A stretch of 64,000 bases of DNA, taken from NCBI RefSeq assembly GCF_000225505.1, contig NZ_BACI01000002.1:1-64000 (forward strand). The letters run 5' to 3'. The DNA comes from Gordonia alkanivorans NBRC 16433 (GTDB lineage Bacteria > Actinomycetota > Actinomycetes > Mycobacteriales > Mycobacteriaceae). Positions 35,702-45,602 of the stretch are shown here, piece after piece. Under the pieces are notes generated by a model, which was given only the letters and a program-made list of their open reading frames with translations, was not told where the DNA came from and made no database searches. A program made the translations under genes and the position numbers. Positions within the stretch are counted from its first letter, which is position 1. Every line of letters begins with the position of its first letter.

Positions 35702-36471
35702 CTGATCCCACTGTCCTGCTCGAGGTCGATGACGCCGGGGTGGCCACCTTGACCTGGAACCGTCCGGACCGCAAGAACGGTCTCAACAAGGACATGGTTG
35801 ACGAGGCGATCGTCGCCCTGGAACAGGTGTGGGCCGATGACCGCTGCCGCGTGCTGGTGATCACGGGCGCCGGTTCGGCGTTCTGCTCCGGTATGGATCT
35901 CGCCGAGAAGATCCTTCCCGACGAGATGACGTTCATGCGTCGGGTCGGTCACCTGTGCACGCTGATCCACGACCTACCGATCCCGGTGATCGCGAAGGTG
36001 CGTGGTGGTGCAGTCGGGTACGGCGCGAACCTCGCTCTGTGCGCGGATCTGGTGGTGGCCGGTGAGGACGCGGTCTTCGGCGAGATCTTCGCCGAGCGCG
36101 GCCTGTCGATCGACGGCGGGGGCTCGTGGTCGGTTCCCCGGCTCGTCGGGCTCGGCCGCGCAAAGGAGATCATGTTCCTCGCCTCTCGTGTGACCGGGCC
36201 CGAAGCGAGGGAGATGGGGCTGGTGAACCGCTGCGTTCCCAATGCCGACGTCGACGCCGTGGTCGGCGACTGGGCGAGGCGACTGGCCGACGGTCCCCGC
36301 CGGGCGCTGTCGGTGATCAAGCAGCAACTCAACGCGTCGTTCGAACGGTCCTTCGCCGACGCGATCGAGTCCGAGGCGGTGGGGCAGGCGTACTCGTTCC
36401 GCTCGAAGGAATCACGCGAGGGAGCTCGGGCCTTCTTCGAGAAGCGCATCCCGGACTTCCGTTCTTGCTGA
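35698..36471 (+). CDS. enoyl-CoA hydratase/isomerase (EchA-like)
   Basis: A 257-residue crotonase. The oxyanion and CoA segments are clear: AFCSGMDLAEK and VRGGAVGYGANLALCADL. The catalytic region reads FAERGLSIDGGGSW, the D-G-G subgroup also seen at 58202. The C-terminal helices are complete. It probably hydrates or isomerises an enoyl-CoA made by the FadE pair. ATG 35698 overlaps the FadE stop (ATGA). It closes the operon starting at 31121. Confidence 0.92.
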   Translation: MTDPTVLLEVDDAGVATLTWNRPDRKNGLNKDMVDEAIVALEQVWADDRCRVLVITGAGSAFCSGMDLAEKILPDEMTFMRRVGHLCTLIHDLPIPVIAKVRGGAVGYGANLALCADLVVAGEDAVFGEIFAERGLSIDGGGSWSVPRLVGLGRAKEIMFLASRVTGPEAREMGLVNRCVPNADVDAVVGDWARRLADGPRRALSVIKQQLNASFERSFADAIESEAVGQAYSFRSKESREGARAFFEKRIPDFRSC

Positions 36472-36657
36472 CGCACGGGCGACGATCCACCGCTGTGGCC
36501 GGCTCCGCAATGGAACGATGTGGGACCGATGTGTCGTGATTCACGTGCGCGCAGCGCGTGTGACCCAGCTCATAGGTAGTGACTTAGGTACTTCTGCGAA
36601 TGGAAACGAGCGTCTCCCGCGACCAAGCTTGTAGGTGGCAACAAGGAGGCCTCAGGA

Positions 36658-36909
36658 ATGAACGCAACGCAGCTAGACGTACTGGAGCGGGTCGCCATCG
36701 ACGAGTTGGCGGATCGGGTGTGTGGCTCGAACGGCGCGGTGGCCCCGCCCGCCCGGCGGGAATCCATTGGCACCGACATCGGCACGATGCGCCGGCTCGT
36801 CGAACTGGGACTGGTCACCGACACTGCGGACGCTGCCTGCGGACGCCGGCACCGGATGACGCCGGCCGGGGTCGAGGCCCTGGCCTATCTTTCCTCGGTG
36901 GCCGAGTGA
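36658..36909 (+). CDS. small winged-helix-like protein
   Basis: An 83-residue protein whose second half, RRLVELGLVTDTADAACGRRHRMTPAGVEALAYL, has the helix, wing and TPAG turn of winged-helix DNA-binding domains (MarR/PadR-like). ATG 36658 has AAGGAGG 8 bases upstream, strong evidence of translation. It converges on the LuxR-type regulator gene with a 15-base gap and is separated from the acyl-CoA operon by 186 bases. Its targets are unknown. Confidence 0.65.
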   Translation: MNATQLDVLERVAIDELADRVCGSNGAVAPPARRESIGTDIGTMRRLVELGLVTDTADAACGRRHRMTPAGVEALAYLSSVAE

Positions 36910-36924
36910 TAAACGGCCCAGCAG

Positions 36925-39198
36925 TCAACCGTCGACGCCGGCGCTGACCCACCGGGCAATCTGGGTTCGGGACCGAAAACCCAGCTTGGTCAGGATGTGG
37001 TCGACGTGGGCATCGACGGTACGGGGCGAGATCGTGAGCTTGGTGGCGATCTCCCTGTTCGTCAAACCCTCCGCCACCAATGCGGCGACCTGGTTCTCGC
37101 GGCGGGTCAAGACCGACCGAGACGACGCCGTCGAGCGGGTCACGGGAGCGGCACCGGCTCTGCGGGCCAGTCGCACCGCGTCATCGAGCGGCAGGGCCCG
37201 GCCTCGGGCGACGGCAGACTCGAAGGTCTCGTCACCGAGGACCCCGCGTAACCGGTTCTCGATGGTGCTCGTGACCGTGCTGAGCGCTGCCTGCGCCAGC
37301 TTCATCTGGCTGTGACGGTGCCACACCGTGCGAGCCGCCCCAAGCAGCGTGGCCGCACGTTCGGGCTCGTCCTCGGCCGCGCAGCAACCGATCACCTCGA
37401 TGCAGACCGCGACCATGCCGGGATAATCGAAGGCCTCGTACAACTCGATCGCCGTGAGCATGAACGATTCTGCGGCGACGATGTCGCCCTGATGCCAGCG
37501 GAGAATTCCCAGCGGCCCCAGTGCGAGTGCTTTGACCAGATGCGCACCGTGGCGATCGGCGAACTCCAGGCCCCGGATGGCGTACTGCTCGGCCTCGTCG
37601 TCCTCGAGGATGAGCGCGTAAAGCGCCGACAGCGGCATGCAGTCGGCGACCACGCCGTCATCCGCCCGGCCCCCACCCGGTTCGACCGCCCGCTCGGCGA
37701 GCTCGAAAGCCCGGACATTGTCGTGACGCAGCGACGCCCCCAGAGCGGCCGCGAAACACGCGATGCCGGCGAACCGGCCTATCCCGAGACTTTCGGTCAG
37801 GTCGTGATGCTCGTGAAGGTAGGACTCCGCCAGCTCGACTTCGCCGACCAGGAAGCCCAGGACGCTCCCTACGACGAGCGCCTCGGCCCGCGGCTCGGCG
37901 GGCTCCACGACCTCCTCGATCGTCCGGCAGGTCCACTGGAAGCCCTCGAGTAGCGTGCCCGACTGCGACCAGTAGGGACGAAGTGCGCGCACCATCGCGG
38001 CGGCCGTCGCGGCTTCGGCTGTCTCGCTGAGGCTGAAGCTCAGGGCCTCCCGGAGATTCGCGTGTTCGGCGCGGGTGCTGCGGAACCACTCGATGTCGTC
38101 CGGGCTGCAGTAATCGGTGTACGACCGTTCGGCCAGGCGCAGGAAGTAGTCGCGATGCCGGACCCTGATCGCGGGCGCATCGCCGGAGGACTCCAGCTTG
38201 TCGAGCGCGTACTGGCGCATCGGCCCGAGCAGCCGGTAGCGTTCTCGTGTGGCATGGTCGTCGACTCGAACGATCATGGATTTGTCGAGCAACCCGATCA
38301 ACTCGCGAAGCACCCCGGAGCCGGAGCCGGACGGCAGGCAGACTCCGTCGGCGGTTTCCGCGGTGAAGCCGCCGACGAAAACGGAAAGCTGTTCCCACAC
38401 CTGGCGTTCTCGCTCGGAGCACAGCTGATAGCTCCAGTCGGCAATGGATTCCACGGTGCGGTGCCGCGGCGTGCGACCCGGTTCGGCCGACGTCAGCAGC
38501 GTGCTGTCGCCGAGTCGCGCGGCGATCTCGGCGGGACCGAAGATCCTGATGTTCGCCGCCGCGAGTTCGATGGCCAGCGGCAGTCCCTCGAGCTGGCGGC
38601 AGATGTCCTCGATGGCGGCACGGTTGTCGTTCGTGATCCGGAAATCGGGCTGGGCGGCGGAGGCGCGTTCCTCGAAGAGCAACATGGCCTCGCCCAGCCC
38701 GCCGGACGATTCGACGGTCAGCGGACTCACCGGAAAGAGTTGTGCGCCTTCGACTCCCAACACGTGCCGACTCGTCGCCAGAATCTTGACGGACGGTGCG
38801 GCAGACAGAATCCGACGAACCAGGCCGGAGCAGGCGTCGATGAGGTGCTCACAGTTGTCGAGGACCAGCAGGAGTCTCTTAGTCCGCAGGTGCTCGGCGA
38901 GGAGCCCGAAGGCGTCGGCGGAATCGGTGCGAAGCCCGAACATTCCGCAGATGGTCTGGGTCAGCAGGCCGCTGTGGCGGAGGTCGGCCAGCTCGACGAC
39001 CCAGACGCCGTCCGGGAAATCGCGGCGCACGCTCGCTGCGACTGCCACTCCAAGACGCGACTTGCCGACTCCGCCGACGCCGGTGAGCGTCAACAGGCGT
39101 GTGGTTCCGAGGAGCTTCCTCGCTCGGGTCAGATCGTCACGCCGACCGACAAAGCTGGTCAGTTCCACCGGCAGGTTGCCGGTCGGCCGCGAAGTCAT
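36925..39198 (-). CDS. large ATPase/LuxR-type transcriptional regulator
   Basis: A 757-residue regulator. An N-terminal NB-ARC-like ATPase (about 13-290) has Walker A GVGGVGKS and a Walker B-like LLLVLDNCEHL; a helical TPR-like region (about 350-670) follows; and the C-terminal LuxR helix-turn-helix (about 690-755) reads LTRRENQVAALVAEGLTNREIATKLTISPRTVDAHV. It matches the mycobacterial Rv0890c/Rv1358-type family, whose signals are mostly unknown. It faces the acyl-CoA cluster end-on and has no visible tie to its operators. ATG at 39198. Confidence 0.9.
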   Translation of the reverse strand: MTSRPTGNLPVELTSFVGRRDDLTRARKLLGTTRLLTLTGVGGVGKSRLGVAVAASVRRDFPDGVWVVELADLRHSGLLTQTICGMFGLRTDSADAFGLLAEHLRTKRLLLVLDNCEHLIDACSGLVRRILSAAPSVKILATSRHVLGVEGAQLFPVSPLTVESSGGLGEAMLLFEERASAAQPDFRITNDNRAAIEDICRQLEGLPLAIELAAANIRIFGPAEIAARLGDSTLLTSAEPGRTPRHRTVESIADWSYQLCSERERQVWEQLSVFVGGFTAETADGVCLPSGSGSGVLRELIGLLDKSMIVRVDDHATRERYRLLGPMRQYALDKLESSGDAPAIRVRHRDYFLRLAERSYTDYCSPDDIEWFRSTRAEHANLREALSFSLSETAEAATAAAMVRALRPYWSQSGTLLEGFQWTCRTIEEVVEPAEPRAEALVVGSVLGFLVGEVELAESYLHEHHDLTESLGIGRFAGIACFAAALGASLRHDNVRAFELAERAVEPGGGRADDGVVADCMPLSALYALILEDDEAEQYAIRGLEFADRHGAHLVKALALGPLGILRWHQGDIVAAESFMLTAIELYEAFDYPGMVAVCIEVIGCCAAEDEPERAATLLGAARTVWHRHSQMKLAQAALSTVTSTIENRLRGVLGDETFESAVARGRALPLDDAVRLARRAGAAPVTRSTASSRSVLTRRENQVAALVAEGLTNREIATKLTISPRTVDAHVDHILTKLGFRSRTQIARWVSAGVDG

Positions 39199-39616
39199 CG
39201 GCCCAGTATCTCACTTCGCCCGATCGTCCGAGTGGAGCGTCGCGCGCCGAAAACCGGTCCGAGATCCGCGCGCAGCACGGATCGTCCGGGTCGTGGACCC
39301 GGTGGGCAGCATGCAGACTTTGTTCGCACGGTGAATAGTTTACAAATCAGATAAATGCGGCCGCGGCGCCGTCGGTCGTCCGGTTGCTGAGCCGACCCGA
39401 TTCCGGCGGTTGATCGACGCCGTCGACATCGACGTCTACGACCACGGATCGAAGTGTTCTCCGAGGAGGCGTAAACACCACTGCATTCGGGAACAGAGCA
39501 TGTGCTCGGTAGTCTGTAAGGGTTGCCGTGCGCGCGCCTGACCCCACCCGGTCGCACCGCGCACGAGCAGGACAGTTCAAAAGCCGAATACCTCAACCCG
39601 TGGAGAGCAGTTAACC
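39199..39616. other. 418-base intergenic region between LuxR-type regulator and glyS
   Basis: No credible gene is seen here. The region must hold the divergent promoters of the regulator and glyS. An AT-rich stretch near 39327-39356 (TGAATAGTTTACAAATC) stands out, and TAGTCT near 39510 could be a -10 element for glyS. I looked for a T-box-like specifier and terminator and did not find one. Confidence 0.4.
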
Positions 39617-41002
39617 GTGGCCGCCCAGTCCAAAGTGGAATCCGTCGTCAACCTCGCCAAGCGCAGGGGTCTGGTCTACCAGTGCGGTGAGATCTACGGC
39701 GGCACCAAGTCGGCCTGGGATTACGGCCCGCTCGGCGTCGAACTCAAGGACAACATCAAGCGGCAGTGGTGGCGGAACATGGTCATCAGCCGTGAGGACG
39801 TCGTCGGTCTCGACTCGTCGGTCATCCTGCCGCGCCAGGTCTGGGAGGCGTCGGGCCACGTCGAGGTGTTCACCGATCCGCTCGTCGAGTCGCTGCACAC
39901 CCACAAGCGCTACCGCGCCGATCACCTGATCGAGGCCTACGAGGCCAAGCACGGCCACCCGCCGGAGAACGGCCTGGCCGACATCAACGACCCGGAGACC
40001 GGCCAGCCCGGCAACTGGACCGAGCCCAAGGCGTTCAGCGGTCTGATGAAGACCTTCCTCGGCCCCGTCGACGACGAAGAGGGGCTGCATTACCTCCGTC
40101 CGGAGACCGCGCAGGGCATCTTCGTGAACTTCAAGAACGTGATGACCACCGCGCGCAAGAAGCCGCCGTTCGGCATCGCGCAGATCGGCAAGAGTTTCCG
40201 CAACGAGATCACGCCGGGCAACTTCATCTTCCGCACGCGCGAGTTCGAGCAGATGGAGATGGAGTTCTTCGTCAAGCCGGGCGAAGACGAAGAGTGGCAC
40301 CAGTACTGGATCGATCAGCGCTTCAACTGGTACACGAACCTGGGTATCGATCCGGAGAACCTGCGACTCTACGACCACCCCAAGGAGAAGCTGTCGCACT
40401 ACTCCAAGCGGACCGTCGACGTCGAGTACAAGTTCGGTTTCGCCGGCAACCCGTGGGGCGAGCTCGAAGGCGTCGCGAACCGCACCGACTACGACCTCTC
40501 GACCCACAGCAAGCACTCCGGTGAGGACCTGTCGTTCTTCGACCAGGCCACCGGCGAGCGCTACACGCCGTACGTCATCGAGCCGGCAGCCGGTCTGACC
40601 CGTTCGCTGATGGCGTTCCTGTGCGACGCCTACACCGAGGAGGAGGTGCCGAACGCCAAGGGCGGCACCGACACCCGAACGGTGCTGCGCCTCGACCGTC
40701 GCCTCGCCCCGATCAAGGTCGCGGTCCTGCCGCTGTCGCGCAACGAGAAGCTGTCGCCGAAGGCGCGCGATCTCGCCGCCGAACTGCGCAAGCACTGGAA
40801 CGTCGAGTTCGACGACGCGCAGGGAATCGGCAAGCGTTACCGCCGTCAGGACGAGATCGGCACGCCGTTCTGCGTGACCGTCGACTTCGACACCCTCGAC
40901 GACCAGGCCGTGACCGTGCGTGAGCGCGACACCATGAGCCAGGAGCGCGTGGCCCTCGACAAGGTCGCCGAATATCTCGGCGGCAAGCTGCTCGGCGCCT
41001 GA
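39617..41002 (+). CDS. glyS: glycyl-tRNA synthetase (dimeric class II)
   Basis: A 461-residue alpha2-type glycyl-tRNA synthetase that charges tRNA-Gly. The class II core is clear: [20 protein letters not shown], then [14 protein letters not shown] (motif 2 region), [25 protein letters not shown], and the C-terminal anticodon-binding domain beginning about residue 360. GTG 39617 follows GGAGAG. In M. tuberculosis (Rv2357c) it lies next to smtB; here the 26-kb block separates them. A strong hairpin terminator follows at 41010. Confidence 0.96.
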   Translation: MAAQSKVESVVNLAKRRGLVYQCGEIYGGTKSAWDYGPLGVELKDNIKRQWWRNMVISREDVVGLDSSVILPRQVWEASGHVEVFTDPLVESLHTHKRYRADHLIEAYEAKHGHPPENGLADINDPETGQPGNWTEPKAFSGLMKTFLGPVDDEEGLHYLRPETAQGIFVNFKNVMTTARKKPPFGIAQIGKSFRNEITPGNFIFRTREFEQMEMEFFVKPGEDEEWHQYWIDQRFNWYTNLGIDPENLRLYDHPKEKLSHYSKRTVDVEYKFGFAGNPWGELEGVANRTDYDLSTHSKHSGEDLSFFDQATGERYTPYVIEPAAGLTRSLMAFLCDAYTEEEVPNAKGGTDTRTVLRLDRRLAPIKVAVLPLSRNEKLSPKARDLAAELRKHWNVEFDDAQGIGKRYRRQDEIGTPFCVTVDFDTLDDQAVTVRERDTMSQERVALDKVAEYLGGKLLGA

Positions 41003-41009
41003 TCGCCCG

Positions 41010-41038
41010 CCGCCACACCCGGGTACCGGGTGTGGCGG
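41010..41038 (+). terminator. glyS hairpin terminator
   Basis: A perfect 13-bp stem (CCGCCACACCCGG) with a 3-base GTA loop starts 8 bases after the glyS stop. No U-run follows. Confidence 0.7.
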
Positions 41039-41122
41039 AACGGTCACGATTCCGCCTGACCTGCTGATGTCTGTCACACTTGATGGCGAGTTGTCGCGCG
41101 GAGGAGGGCATGGGGCCGTCAT

Positions 41123-41635
41123 GTGCGCGACGAGAGAGTGAGTGGAGTCGTGTCTGTCAGCGGGAAAGTCGTTCATTACGACGCAAATCGGGGATTCGGG
41201 TTCTTGGCGCCGGAGTCGGGCGGTGCCGATGTGTTCCTCCACATCAACGACATCGACATCGACGAGAGCTCGCTGAAGCCGGGTGCCAAGGTGTCGTTCG
41301 ACATCGAGGAGACCGATCGCGGTTCCAAGGCGATCAACGTCGCCGTGACCGAGGCGGCTCCGGCCGACGATTCGGCAGGTGCGCGTGCGCATCGTCGCGA
41401 CGAGCACCACGGTCGTGGGGATCGCGGCGATCGGGGCCACCGTCGTGACGATCGTGACGACCGCGGCAGCCGACGCCCGCGCGGCGGCCGCGGTTCGCTC
41501 GATGCAGGCGCCTTCACCGAGGAGCTGACCGAGTTGCTCCTCGACGCCGACGACGACCTCACCGCACGCCAGATCGTGGCCATCCGCCAGCGGGTCACCG
41601 ATTTCGCGGTCGGCCGGGGCTGGGTGCTTGACTAG
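41123..41635 (+). CDS. cold-shock-domain protein with Arg/Asp-rich linker
   Basis: A protein of up to 170 residues. The cold-shock domain (about 13-75) keeps the RNP-1-like [20 protein letters not shown], with aromatic residues for RNA/DNA binding. A linker of about 40 residues is made of His, Arg, Asp and Gly ([19 protein letters not shown]), and a helical tail (about 128-170) ends GRGWVLD. It is probably an RNA chaperone. The start is uncertain: GTG 41123, 41138 and 41150 are all in frame, and none has an ideal ribosome site. It overlaps the dgt start by 8 bp. Confidence 0.85.
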   Translation: MRDERVSGVVSVSGKVVHYDANRGFGFLAPESGGADVFLHINDIDIDESSLKPGAKVSFDIEETDRGSKAINVAVTEAAPADDSAGARAHRRDEHHGRGDRGDRGHRRDDRDDRGSRRPRGGRGSLDAGAFTEELTELLLDADDDLTARQIVAIRQRVTDFAVGRGWVLD

Positions 41636-42944
41636 CACCCAATCCGGTTCCGGCGCTGCCGGCCATGTCCTCCCGGCCGTGGCCGCCTACGGCGACGAGG
41701 CCGTCGAACGTTATGTCCCCGAGGGTGCCAAGGTCGCGAGTCTTCCGGGCACCCGAACGGATCATCGCAGCGATTTCGCGCGCGACCGTGCGCGCGTGCT
41801 GCACTCTGCCGCGTTGCGTCGGCTGGCCGACAAGACACAGGTCGTCGGACCACGCGAAGGCGACACCCCGCGTACCCGGCTGACTCATTCTCTCGAGGTG
41901 GGTCAGATCGGGCGGGGCATCGCCATCGGCCTGGGTGCCGAACCCGACCTCGTCGAACTCGCCGGCCTCGCCCACGACATCGGGCATCCGCCGTACGGGC
42001 ACAACGGGGAACGGGCGCTCGACGAGGTGGCCGTCGACTGTGGCGGCTTCGAAGGCAACGCGCAGAACCTCCGCATCCTCACGCGGCTGGAACCGAAGCT
42101 GCTCGACGCCGACGGCGTCAGTGCGGGCCTCAATCTGACGCGCGCGTCGCTCGACGCGACGCTGAAGTACCCGTGGACGCGGCGTAGTCCCGGCGGAAAG
42201 TTCGGCGCCTACGACGACGATGCCGCGACGCTGGACTGGGTTCGCCGGGACGCCCCGGGGGGCCGGAAGTGCATCGAGGCGCAGATCATGGACTGGTCCG
42301 ACGACGTCGCGTACTCCGTGCACGACCTCGAGGACGGCGTCATCGGCGGTCGTATCGACCTCCGCAGCCTCGGCGACCCGCAGGACCGTCGGGAGATGGC
42401 CGAGATCGGCGCCAAGGAATTCCCGGGCCTCGACCCGGAGGCACTCGTCGACGCGGCCCAGCGACTCTACGAGATGGACATCGTGCGGGCGGTCGGCGTC
42501 TTCGACGGCACGCTCGACTCCTACGTCGCCCTCAAGCGACTGACCAGTGAGCTCATCGGGCGGTTCGCGTCGGCGGCCATCACCGGCACCCGTGCGGTGG
42601 TCGGGGACCGGCCGGTGTCGCGCTACGACGCCGACCTCGAGGTGCCGCCGCTCATCGCCGCCGAGGTCCCGATGCTCAAGACCATGGCGCTGCGGTTCAT
42701 CTTCTCCAACGAACGCCACAAGTCGACCCAGCAGCGTCAGCGGGAACGCATCCACCGCGTCGCGAACTGGTTCGCCGAAGCCGCTCCCGGCGGACTCGAC
42801 CCGATCTTCGTGCCCTGGTGGAACGCCGCAACCGACGACGCCGCCCGGATGCGGGTGATCGTCGACCAGATCGCGTCGATGACCGAGGGCCGCCTGGAAC
42901 GCACCGACAAGCAGAACTCCGGGGCTCAGGCGCACCTGGGGTGA
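41628..42944 (+). CDS. dgt: deoxyguanosinetriphosphate triphosphohydrolase (dGTPase, HD domain)
   Basis: A 438-residue HD-domain phosphohydrolase that splits dNTPs, mainly dGTP, to nucleoside and triphosphate. The metal site is seen as H in RLTHSLEV and H-D in [15 protein letters not shown], with the downstream Asp in [15 protein letters not shown]. The start is TTG 41628, overlapping the cold-shock gene; no ATG or GTG lies nearby in frame. It precedes dnaG as in M. tuberculosis (Rv2344c-Rv2343c). Confidence 0.93.
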   Translation: MTSTQSGSGAAGHVLPAVAAYGDEAVERYVPEGAKVASLPGTRTDHRSDFARDRARVLHSAALRRLADKTQVVGPREGDTPRTRLTHSLEVGQIGRGIAIGLGAEPDLVELAGLAHDIGHPPYGHNGERALDEVAVDCGGFEGNAQNLRILTRLEPKLLDADGVSAGLNLTRASLDATLKYPWTRRSPGGKFGAYDDDAATLDWVRRDAPGGRKCIEAQIMDWSDDVAYSVHDLEDGVIGGRIDLRSLGDPQDRREMAEIGAKEFPGLDPEALVDAAQRLYEMDIVRAVGVFDGTLDSYVALKRLTSELIGRFASAAITGTRAVVGDRPVSRYDADLEVPPLIAAEVPMLKTMALRFIFSNERHKSTQQRQRERIHRVANWFAEAAPGGLDPIFVPWWNAATDDAARMRVIVDQIASMTEGRLERTDKQNSGAQAHLG

Positions 42945-43009
42945 GGTCGGTCGGCCGGGTGCTGTCGGCGTGTGTGAAGCGCCCGGTCATCCCCGCGTCG
43001 GGAGGTCAC

Positions 43010-43015
43010 TACACT
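43010..43015 (+). promoter_or_regulatory. -10 element for a leaderless dnaG transcript
   Basis: TACACT ends 6 bases before the dnaG GTG, so transcription would begin at or next to the start codon. The GGAGG at 43001 is too far (15 bases) to be the ribosome site, which fits leaderless translation. Confidence 0.5.
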
Positions 43016-43021
43016 GGACCC

Positions 43022-44947
43022 GTGGCAGGCCGAATCCCCGATCGTGACATCACGGCGATCCGTGAGCAGACGAGGATCGAGGACATCGTCGGCGACTACG
43101 TCGCACTGCGCCGCGCCGGCGCCGACAGCCTCAAGGGACTGTGCCCGTTCCACGACGAGAAGTCGCCGTCGTTCCACGTCCGTCCCAACCACGGTCACTT
43201 CCACTGCTTCGGCTGCGGTGAGGGCGGCGACGTCTACAGCTTCCTGCAGAAGCAGGAGCACGTCAGCTTCGTCGAGGCCGTGGAGCAGCTCGCCGACCGG
43301 CTCGGCTACCAGATCAACTACGAGGGTGGCGGCACCGCGATCAAGCGGGACCGTGGCACGCGCGCCCGACTCGTCGCCGCCAACGCCGCTGCTGCGAAGT
43401 TCTACCAGGCCGCCTTGCAGACCCCGGAGGCGCAGGCGGCGCGGGACTACCTGTCCGAGCGCGACTTCGACGCCGCGGCCGCCGTCCAGTTCGGCTGCGG
43501 ATACGCGCCCGCCGGCTGGGACACGATGACCAAGGCCCTGCTGTCGCAGGGTTTCGAGTTCAGTGAGCTCGAGGCGGCCGGCCTGTCCAAGCAGGGCCGC
43601 AAGGGCCCCATCGACCGATTCCACCGTCGACTCCTCTGGCCCATCCGCAATCTCGGCGGCGACATCATCGGCTTCGGTGCCCGCAAGCTCTACGACGACG
43701 ACAACCTCGGAAAGTACATGAACACGCCGGAGACCATGCTGTACAAGAAGTCTCAGGTGTTGTTCGGGCTCGACCACGCGAAGAAGAGTATCGCCAAGGG
43801 GCATCAGGTCGTCGTGGTCGAGGGTTACACCGACGTCATGGCCATGCATCTCGCCGGCGTCACCACCGCCGTCGCCTCGTGTGGCACGGCCTTCGGTGAA
43901 GACCATCTCGCGCTGATCCGTCGCCTGATGATGGACGACTCGTACTTCCGCGGTGAGGTGATCTACACCTTCGACGGCGACGACGCCGGAAAGGCCGCGG
44001 CCCTCAAGGCTTTCGAGGGGGAGCAGTCCATCTCCGGCCAGACGTTCGTGGCCATCGCGCCCGACGGCATGGACCCGTGTGAACTCCGTCAGGCCCGGGG
44101 CGACACCGCGGTCCGCGACCTCATCGCTCGCCGGGTGCCGATGTTCGAGTTCGCGATCAAGACACTGCTCACCGAACACGACCTGGACACCGCCGAGGGT
44201 CGCGTGCATGCCCTGCGTGACACGGTCCCCGTCGTTGCCCGCATCAAGGACATCGCGCTGCGCGACGAGTACGCCCGACAGCTCGCCGGCTGGGTCGGCT
44301 GGGAGGAAGTCAGCCAGGTTCTCGGTCGCGTGCGCGAAGAGGGCGCGAAGATCCGGAAGGCAAAAGGCGGCGGGGATTCCGGGCGCAGTGGCCGGCGCGG
44401 TGCTCCGGCACGCAACCGGCCGGAGGCGGAGGCGGCGCCGACGTCCGCACGCCCCCAGCCGAACGACCCGCGGCTGTGGCCGCAGCGCGAAGCCCTCAAG
44501 GCTGCGCTGCAGTACCCGGCGATCGCCGGCACTGTCTTCGACTCGCTGCCGGTCGAGTGCTTCGACGAACCGGCGTATGCCATTGTGCGGCAGGCGATGA
44601 TCAGCATCGGCGGCACGTCGTCGGGTCTGGGTGGGGCCGCCTGGGTCGACGCCGTCCGCAACGCCGTCGACGACCCGGTCATCGACCCGCTGGTCACCGA
44701 ACTCGCCGTCGAGTCGATGCCCGTCGACGAGGACAACATCGCTCGCTACATCACCAGCGTCCTCGCCCGCCTGCAGGAGGTGTGGGTCGGCTCGCAGATC
44801 GCGGACATCAAGTCGCGGCTGCGCCGGATGGCTCCGAGCGACGACCCCGACGGGTACAACGCGGTCTTCGGTGACCTCGTGGCGCTGGAGGCCTACCGCC
44901 GCAGCCTTCTCGAGCAGGCTCTCGACCCGACGGTCGACGTCGGCTGA
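43022..44947 (+). CDS. dnaG: DNA primase DnaG
   Basis: A 641-residue primase that makes RNA primers at the replication fork. The N-terminal zinc finger shows C-P-F-H and C-F-G-C (GLCPFHDEKSPSFHV; HFHCFGCGEGGD), the TOPRIM core shows VVVEGYTDVMAMH and TFDGDDAGKAAA, and the helical C-terminal helicase-binding domain (about 480-640) follows a charged linker. GTG 43022 gives the usual mycobacterial N-terminus (VAGRIPDRDI) and has a -10 element directly upstream. The frame continues upstream only into the end of dgt. Confidence 0.96.
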   Translation: MAGRIPDRDITAIREQTRIEDIVGDYVALRRAGADSLKGLCPFHDEKSPSFHVRPNHGHFHCFGCGEGGDVYSFLQKQEHVSFVEAVEQLADRLGYQINYEGGGTAIKRDRGTRARLVAANAAAAKFYQAALQTPEAQAARDYLSERDFDAAAAVQFGCGYAPAGWDTMTKALLSQGFEFSELEAAGLSKQGRKGPIDRFHRRLLWPIRNLGGDIIGFGARKLYDDDNLGKYMNTPETMLYKKSQVLFGLDHAKKSIAKGHQVVVVEGYTDVMAMHLAGVTTAVASCGTAFGEDHLALIRRLMMDDSYFRGEVIYTFDGDDAGKAAALKAFEGEQSISGQTFVAIAPDGMDPCELRQARGDTAVRDLIARRVPMFEFAIKTLLTEHDLDTAEGRVHALRDTVPVVARIKDIALRDEYARQLAGWVGWEEVSQVLGRVREEGAKIRKAKGGGDSGRSGRRGAPARNRPEAEAAPTSARPQPNDPRLWPQREALKAALQYPAIAGTVFDSLPVECFDEPAYAIVRQAMISIGGTSSGLGGAAWVDAVRNAVDDPVIDPLVTELAVESMPVDEDNIARYITSVLARLQEVWVGSQIADIKSRLRRMAPSDDPDGYNAVFGDLVALEAYRRSLLEQALDPTVDVG

Positions 44948-45018
44948 GCAGCGACCGCGATGAGTTCTCGTCGTTCGCCTGGTCTGACCATCGACCACGT
45001 CTGAACGGAGAACATCTC

Positions 45019-45564
45019 ATGGCGACGACGATCTACTCGGCAGCGGCATCGCTCGACGGCTTCATCGCCGGTCCTGGTGGCGACATGTCCTGGCTGACGC
45101 GATTCTTCGGCGAGGACGCACCCGAGGGCAGCGACAGCACGGCAGCGCTCCGTCTCCGGGAGGGAACCGGGTCCCTGCTGGTGGGAAATCGGAGCTTCCG
45201 CGGTGACGATCCCAACAAGGGCACCGACCGCGAGGGCGCGTTCGAGGGTGAATTCAGCGGACCGACAGTCGTTCTCACGCACAACCCGCCCGCCGAGCCG
45301 GTGGAGGGCGTCACCTTCGTCTCCGACCTGAACCGCGCCGTCGAGGAGGCCAAGCGTCTGGCGGGCGACGGGTACGTCACCGTCATCGGCGCCGACGTCG
45401 CGCGTCAGATGATCGACGCCGGACTGCTCGACGAGGTCCTGCTGTTCCACGTCCCGGTCTTCCTGGGCGAGGGGGTCCGGGTCTTCGATCGACCCGGCGG
45501 CGGGGAGGTGCGCCTGAAGCGTGTCCCCGGCGAGACCGAGTTCTGGTGCCGCGTCGAGAGGTGA
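45019..45564 (+). CDS. RibD C-terminal/dihydrofolate reductase-like protein
   Basis: A 181-residue NADPH-reductase fold. It begins TTIYSAAASLDGFIAGPGGDMSWL, the standard start of the RibD_C group, and has the Gly-rich turn VTVIGADVARQMIDAGLLDE. Such stand-alone proteins are mostly uncharacterised reductases; some act on pterins or flavin precursors. ATG 45019 follows CGGAGAAC. A second member of the same family is encoded at 53964. No operon partner is obvious. Confidence 0.88.
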   Translation: MATTIYSAAASLDGFIAGPGGDMSWLTRFFGEDAPEGSDSTAALRLREGTGSLLVGNRSFRGDDPNKGTDREGAFEGEFSGPTVVLTHNPPAEPVEGVTFVSDLNRAVEEAKRLAGDGYVTVIGADVARQMIDAGLLDEVLLFHVPVFLGEGVRVFDRPGGGEVRLKRVPGETEFWCRVER

Positions 45565-45602
45565 GCGGGATCGGGTGACGGGCGGTGTGAGAGCCTGGAT
45601 TC

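Noticed and set aside
39199-39616. Possible T-box riboswitch upstream of glyS
   Set aside because: No T-box core sequence, specifier loop or terminator/antiterminator pair was seen.
39611-41638. 675-codon open frame on the minus strand across glyS
   Set aside because: It is antisense to glyS and the cold-shock gene, which have clear motifs; the protein is His/Arg/Gly-rich shadow sequence typical of high-GC DNA.
42926-44998. 690-codon open frame on the minus strand across dnaG
   Set aside because: It mirrors dnaG codon for codon in the complementary frame and has no recognisable domain.
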